A DNA stretch of 64,000 bases from Pseudomonas californiensis (lineage in GTDB: Bacteria; Pseudomonadota; Gammaproteobacteria; Pseudomonadales; Pseudomonadaceae), in contig NZ_JAGTPK010000022.1 in the NCBI RefSeq assembly GCF_021147775.1, forward strand, positions 18,746 through 82,745, read 5' to 3'. How positions within the stretch are numbered: the first letter of the stretch is position 1; each line of letters begins with the position of its first letter. A program made the translations under genes and the position numbers. The notes beneath the pieces are model-generated. The model saw nothing but the letters and a program-made list of their open reading frames with translations. It had not been told where the DNA came from and did no database searches. Shown here piece by piece: positions 62,369-64,000 of the stretch.

Positions 62369-62968
62369 ATGTCCCGTGTTCTGATTATCGAGAGCAGCGC
62401 CCGTCAGACGGATTCGGTTTCACGTCAGTTGACCCGACAGTTCATCAGCCAGTGGAGAGCAGCGAACCCGGGCGACGAGATCACCGTACGGGACTTGGCG
62501 AAGAACCCTGTGCCGCATCTGGACGACACGTTGCTGGGTGGCTGGATGAAACCTGCTGAACAACGCTCGGAAGGGGAGCAAACAGCCCTTGAACGATCCA
62601 ATCTGCTGACCGACGAACTGACCGCTGCGGACGTACTGGTATTGGCTGCACCGATGTATAACTTTGCTATTCCCAGCACGTTGAAGGCCTGGTTCGACCA
62701 TGTGCTGCGGGCCGGCGTGACGTTCAAATACACCGAGACGGGTCCTCAAGGTCTGCTGACCGGTAAGCGTGCCTTCGTGCTTACTGCACGTGGAGGCATC
62801 TATACCGGTAGCAGCCTTGATCACCAGGAACCCTACGTACGTCAGGTACTGGGTTTTATTGGCATCCATGACGTCAACTTCATCCACGCCGAAGGCCTTA
62901 ACATGGGCGGCGACTTCGTGGAGAAGGGCCTGAATCAGGCCCTAGCCAGGTTGGCTCAGTTGGCTTGA
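62369..62968 (+). CDS. azoR: FMN-dependent NADH-azoreductase
   Basis: A 199-residue flavodoxin-like-fold-2 enzyme that reduces azo compounds and quinones with NAD(P)H. FMN contacts are visible in IIESSARQTDSVSRQLTRQF and the APMYNFAIPSTLKAWFDHVL loop; the late GGIYTGSSLDHQEPYVRQVL and FIGIHDVNFIHAEGLNMG segments are family-typical. Pseudomonads carry several azoR paralogues, so the number cannot be given from this window. It is preceded by GGAG and stands alone. Confidence 0.9.
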   Translation: MSRVLIIESSARQTDSVSRQLTRQFISQWRAANPGDEITVRDLAKNPVPHLDDTLLGGWMKPAEQRSEGEQTALERSNLLTDELTAADVLVLAAPMYNFAIPSTLKAWFDHVLRAGVTFKYTETGPQGLLTGKRAFVLTARGGIYTGSSLDHQEPYVRQVLGFIGIHDVNFIHAEGLNMGGDFVEKGLNQALARLAQLA

Positions 62969-63012
62969 CGATTCATCCGGATGCCTTGTCGGAGGTGGCG
63001 ATCAGTAATGGA

Positions 63013-63483
63013 TCAACTGCCGCCGCCTGCACCACCGCCGCCGCTGCCAGCACCTCCTGCGCCACCACCGCCAGCCCCGCTACCTGCACCGCCGCCAGTG
63101 CCGCCACCGGCACTGCCTGCGCCGCCGTCAGCTCCACCGCCTGAACCACTGCCATTCGCGCCGCCCGCGCCGCTGGCGCCACCTGGGCCTGCACTGCCTG
63201 CGCCGGTTGCGTTGTCCGTCGCGCTACCGTTGGTACCCGTGCCAGTGCCCATGCCTGACCCGTTAGGTCGGTCGCTGTTGGTAGTACCGCCCGTGTTGGT
63301 GCTCGGGTTAGTCGAGTGAGCGCCATGATTCTGGGTGTTGCCCGGTGGCACTGAGGTGCCGCTGCCCTGGGTTCCAGGCGGCAGCGAGGAAGCGCTGTCA
63401 GTGGCGCTTGCTGCAAAGCTGAGTGGAGTGACGATACCGAGGCACAGCGTAAGTGCCAGTTGATGAGGTCGAATCAATTTCAT
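63013..63483 (-). CDS. Secreted Gly/Ser/Ala-rich low-complexity protein
   Basis: A 156-residue exported protein. A signal peptide (LALTLCLGIVTPLSFAASAT) is followed by a Thr/Asn/Pro-rich linker (GTSVPPGNTQNHGAHSTNPS) and about 80 residues that are nearly all Gly, Ala and Ser (GAGGANGSGSGGGADGGAGS). There is no known domain. Such proteins may be surface or matrix components, but this is a guess. AAGGAGTT lies just before the ATG at 63483. The compositional bias is extreme compared with its neighbours. Confidence 0.7.
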   Translation of the reverse strand: MKLIRPHQLALTLCLGIVTPLSFAASATDSASSLPPGTQGSGTSVPPGNTQNHGAHSTNPSTNTGGTTNSDRPNGSGMGTGTGTNGSATDNATGAGSAGPGGASGAGGANGSGSGGGADGGAGSAGGGTGGGAGSGAGGGGAGGAGSGGGGAGGGS

Positions 63484-63922
63484 GATGTAACTCCTTTGTG
63501 ATTACTTATCGTTGGTCCCTCTCGTTAAAGCACAGTGCCCTTGAAGCGACGAAAGGTTATGAGCCTGATTTGATGTAAGAGAGGCGCTCTGCGTGATACG
63601 GCGGGCGCTATGAATTATTGATATGAACGGTATATACGGGGCTTTTCCGGGCATTGCAGGCCCACTGTAAGTAGTTTTTTCCAGCGTTTTGTCCATCTGG
63701 ACTTCCATGGTCATATTCTGAATCAATATCTTTTTTAAATATGAGGTTGCGAGAGTAGGCGTCTCCATCTTTTTGGTATGGATTTCGGTGCGTTTAACAA
63801 AAAATCTATTGGAAACATAAAGTTATAAGCTGAATTTAACGTTAGTCGATTCAATGCCTGGTGCATTGGTTTTTTGTTTGGTTTCGTTATTTTGTAACCG
63901 CTCTCTCAGGAGCCCATCGATC
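63484..63922. other. Gene-poor, AT-rich stretch before the IS66 element
   Basis: No convincing gene. The stretch from about 63,600 to 63,900 is clearly richer in A and T than the rest of the window. An 88-codon minus-strand frame (63502-63768) has no ribosome site or recognised domain. No upstream tnpA-like gene of IS66 was found. Confidence 0.5.
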
Positions 63923-64000
63923 ATGATGCGACCCGACGCCAAAGTCGAAAAAGTGTACCTCTACCCCAAACCTGTGGACTTTCGAAAATCCATCGACGGA
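63923..64000 (+). CDS. IS66-family accessory protein TnpB, 5' part only
   Basis: The first 26 codons, MMRPDAKVEKVYLYPKPVDF then RKSIDG, match the start of IS66 Orf2 (TnpB), whose hallmark is YLYPKPVDFRKSIDG. TnpB helps the IS66 transposase TnpC. The ATG at 63923 has AGGAG 11 bases upstream; the ATG at 63926 is an alternative. The gene continues past the window edge, so its state is unknown. Confidence 0.88.
   Translation, partial: MMRPDAKVEKVYLYPKPVDFRKSIDG
63923..64000 (+). mobile_element. Left part of an IS66-family insertion sequence
   Basis: Only the start of tnpB is seen. I could not place the left inverted repeat with confidence; it should lie between about 63,780 and 63,920. The lack of a tnpA gene suggests a tnpB-tnpC type or a truncated left end. 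Confidence 0.6.

Noticed and set aside
63502..63768. 88-codon minus-strand frame before the IS66 element
   Set aside because: No ribosome site, no domain, and unusual AT-rich codons consistent with non-coding DNA.
1..64000. CRISPR arrays, tRNA and rRNA genes
   Set aside because: No regularly spaced repeats, no cloverleaf with tRNA consensus and no rRNA sequence were seen on reading both strands; the nested palindrome at 28.5 kb lacks tRNA features.

Overview
The window is chromosomal DNA of a Pseudomonas, most likely of the plant-pathogenic P. syringae group. The pointers are a broken hopAK1-type harpin/pectate lyase effector gene behind a HrpL-type (hrp) box, REP-like palindromes in gene gaps, a partial IS66 element, and otherwise typical Pseudomonas core genes with high GC and G/C-rich third positions. 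As far as I remember P. aeruginosa gene order, bases 1-34,900 resemble its quiP-dinG-pdxH-bra region and bases 35,000-63,000 resemble its nbdA-rapA-phaJ4-fadD-hrpA-ppiA-azoR region, so two core blocks meet near 34.9 kb.

Bases 1-7.4 kb: a partial ligase-associated exonuclease gene, the AHL acylase quiP, a glutathione transferase, a tiny His-rich SEC-C protein, and a small accessory cluster (S24 self-cleaving repressor, DUF1654 gene behind a LexA-like palindrome, holin-like membrane protein) in which two copies of a 22-bp sequence look like operators. Bases 7.5-15.2 kb: an orphan TonB-dependent receptor, YchJ plus a DUF6231 protein, a DUF1145/collagen-like pair, a Tsx porin plus NUP-family protein operon for nucleosides, and a CopD-like protein. 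Bases 15.2-28.3 kb: dinG, a serine esterase, an OmpA-like lipoprotein with a histone-H1-like tail, pdxH, a glycine-zipper lipoprotein, nhaA, a PLP enzyme, a flavoprotein, a lipoprotein, and a divergent SDR/LysR pair.

Bases 28.3-29.2 kb hold no convincing gene but several repeats, including an 82-bp nested palindrome. Bases 29.2-34.2 kb are the branched-chain amino acid ABC operon livKHMGF (braCDEFG) on the minus strand. Bases 34.5-42.8 kb: DUF2288, the MHYT-GGDEF-EAL protein NbdA, an MFS transporter, RapA, and two small hypothetical genes.

Bases 43.0-44.7 kb: the hopAK1-like gene, frameshifted by an exact 8-bp tandem duplication in the pectate-lyase catalytic segment and apparently out of frame near its start as well. 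Bases 44.9-57.2 kb form a lipid block: phaJ4, a lysophospholipase-like hydrolase, fadD2, fadD1, hrpA (RNA helicase), a FabH-like ketoacyl synthase and a GNAT-like protein. Bases 57.5-63.5 kb: an ABC exporter, periplasmic cyclophilin ppiA, a hydrolase with its LysR regulator, azoR, and a secreted Gly-rich protein. The window ends inside an IS66-family tnpB.

No tRNA, rRNA or CRISPR array was seen. All functional calls come from reading the sequence and from family knowledge; no database search was run.
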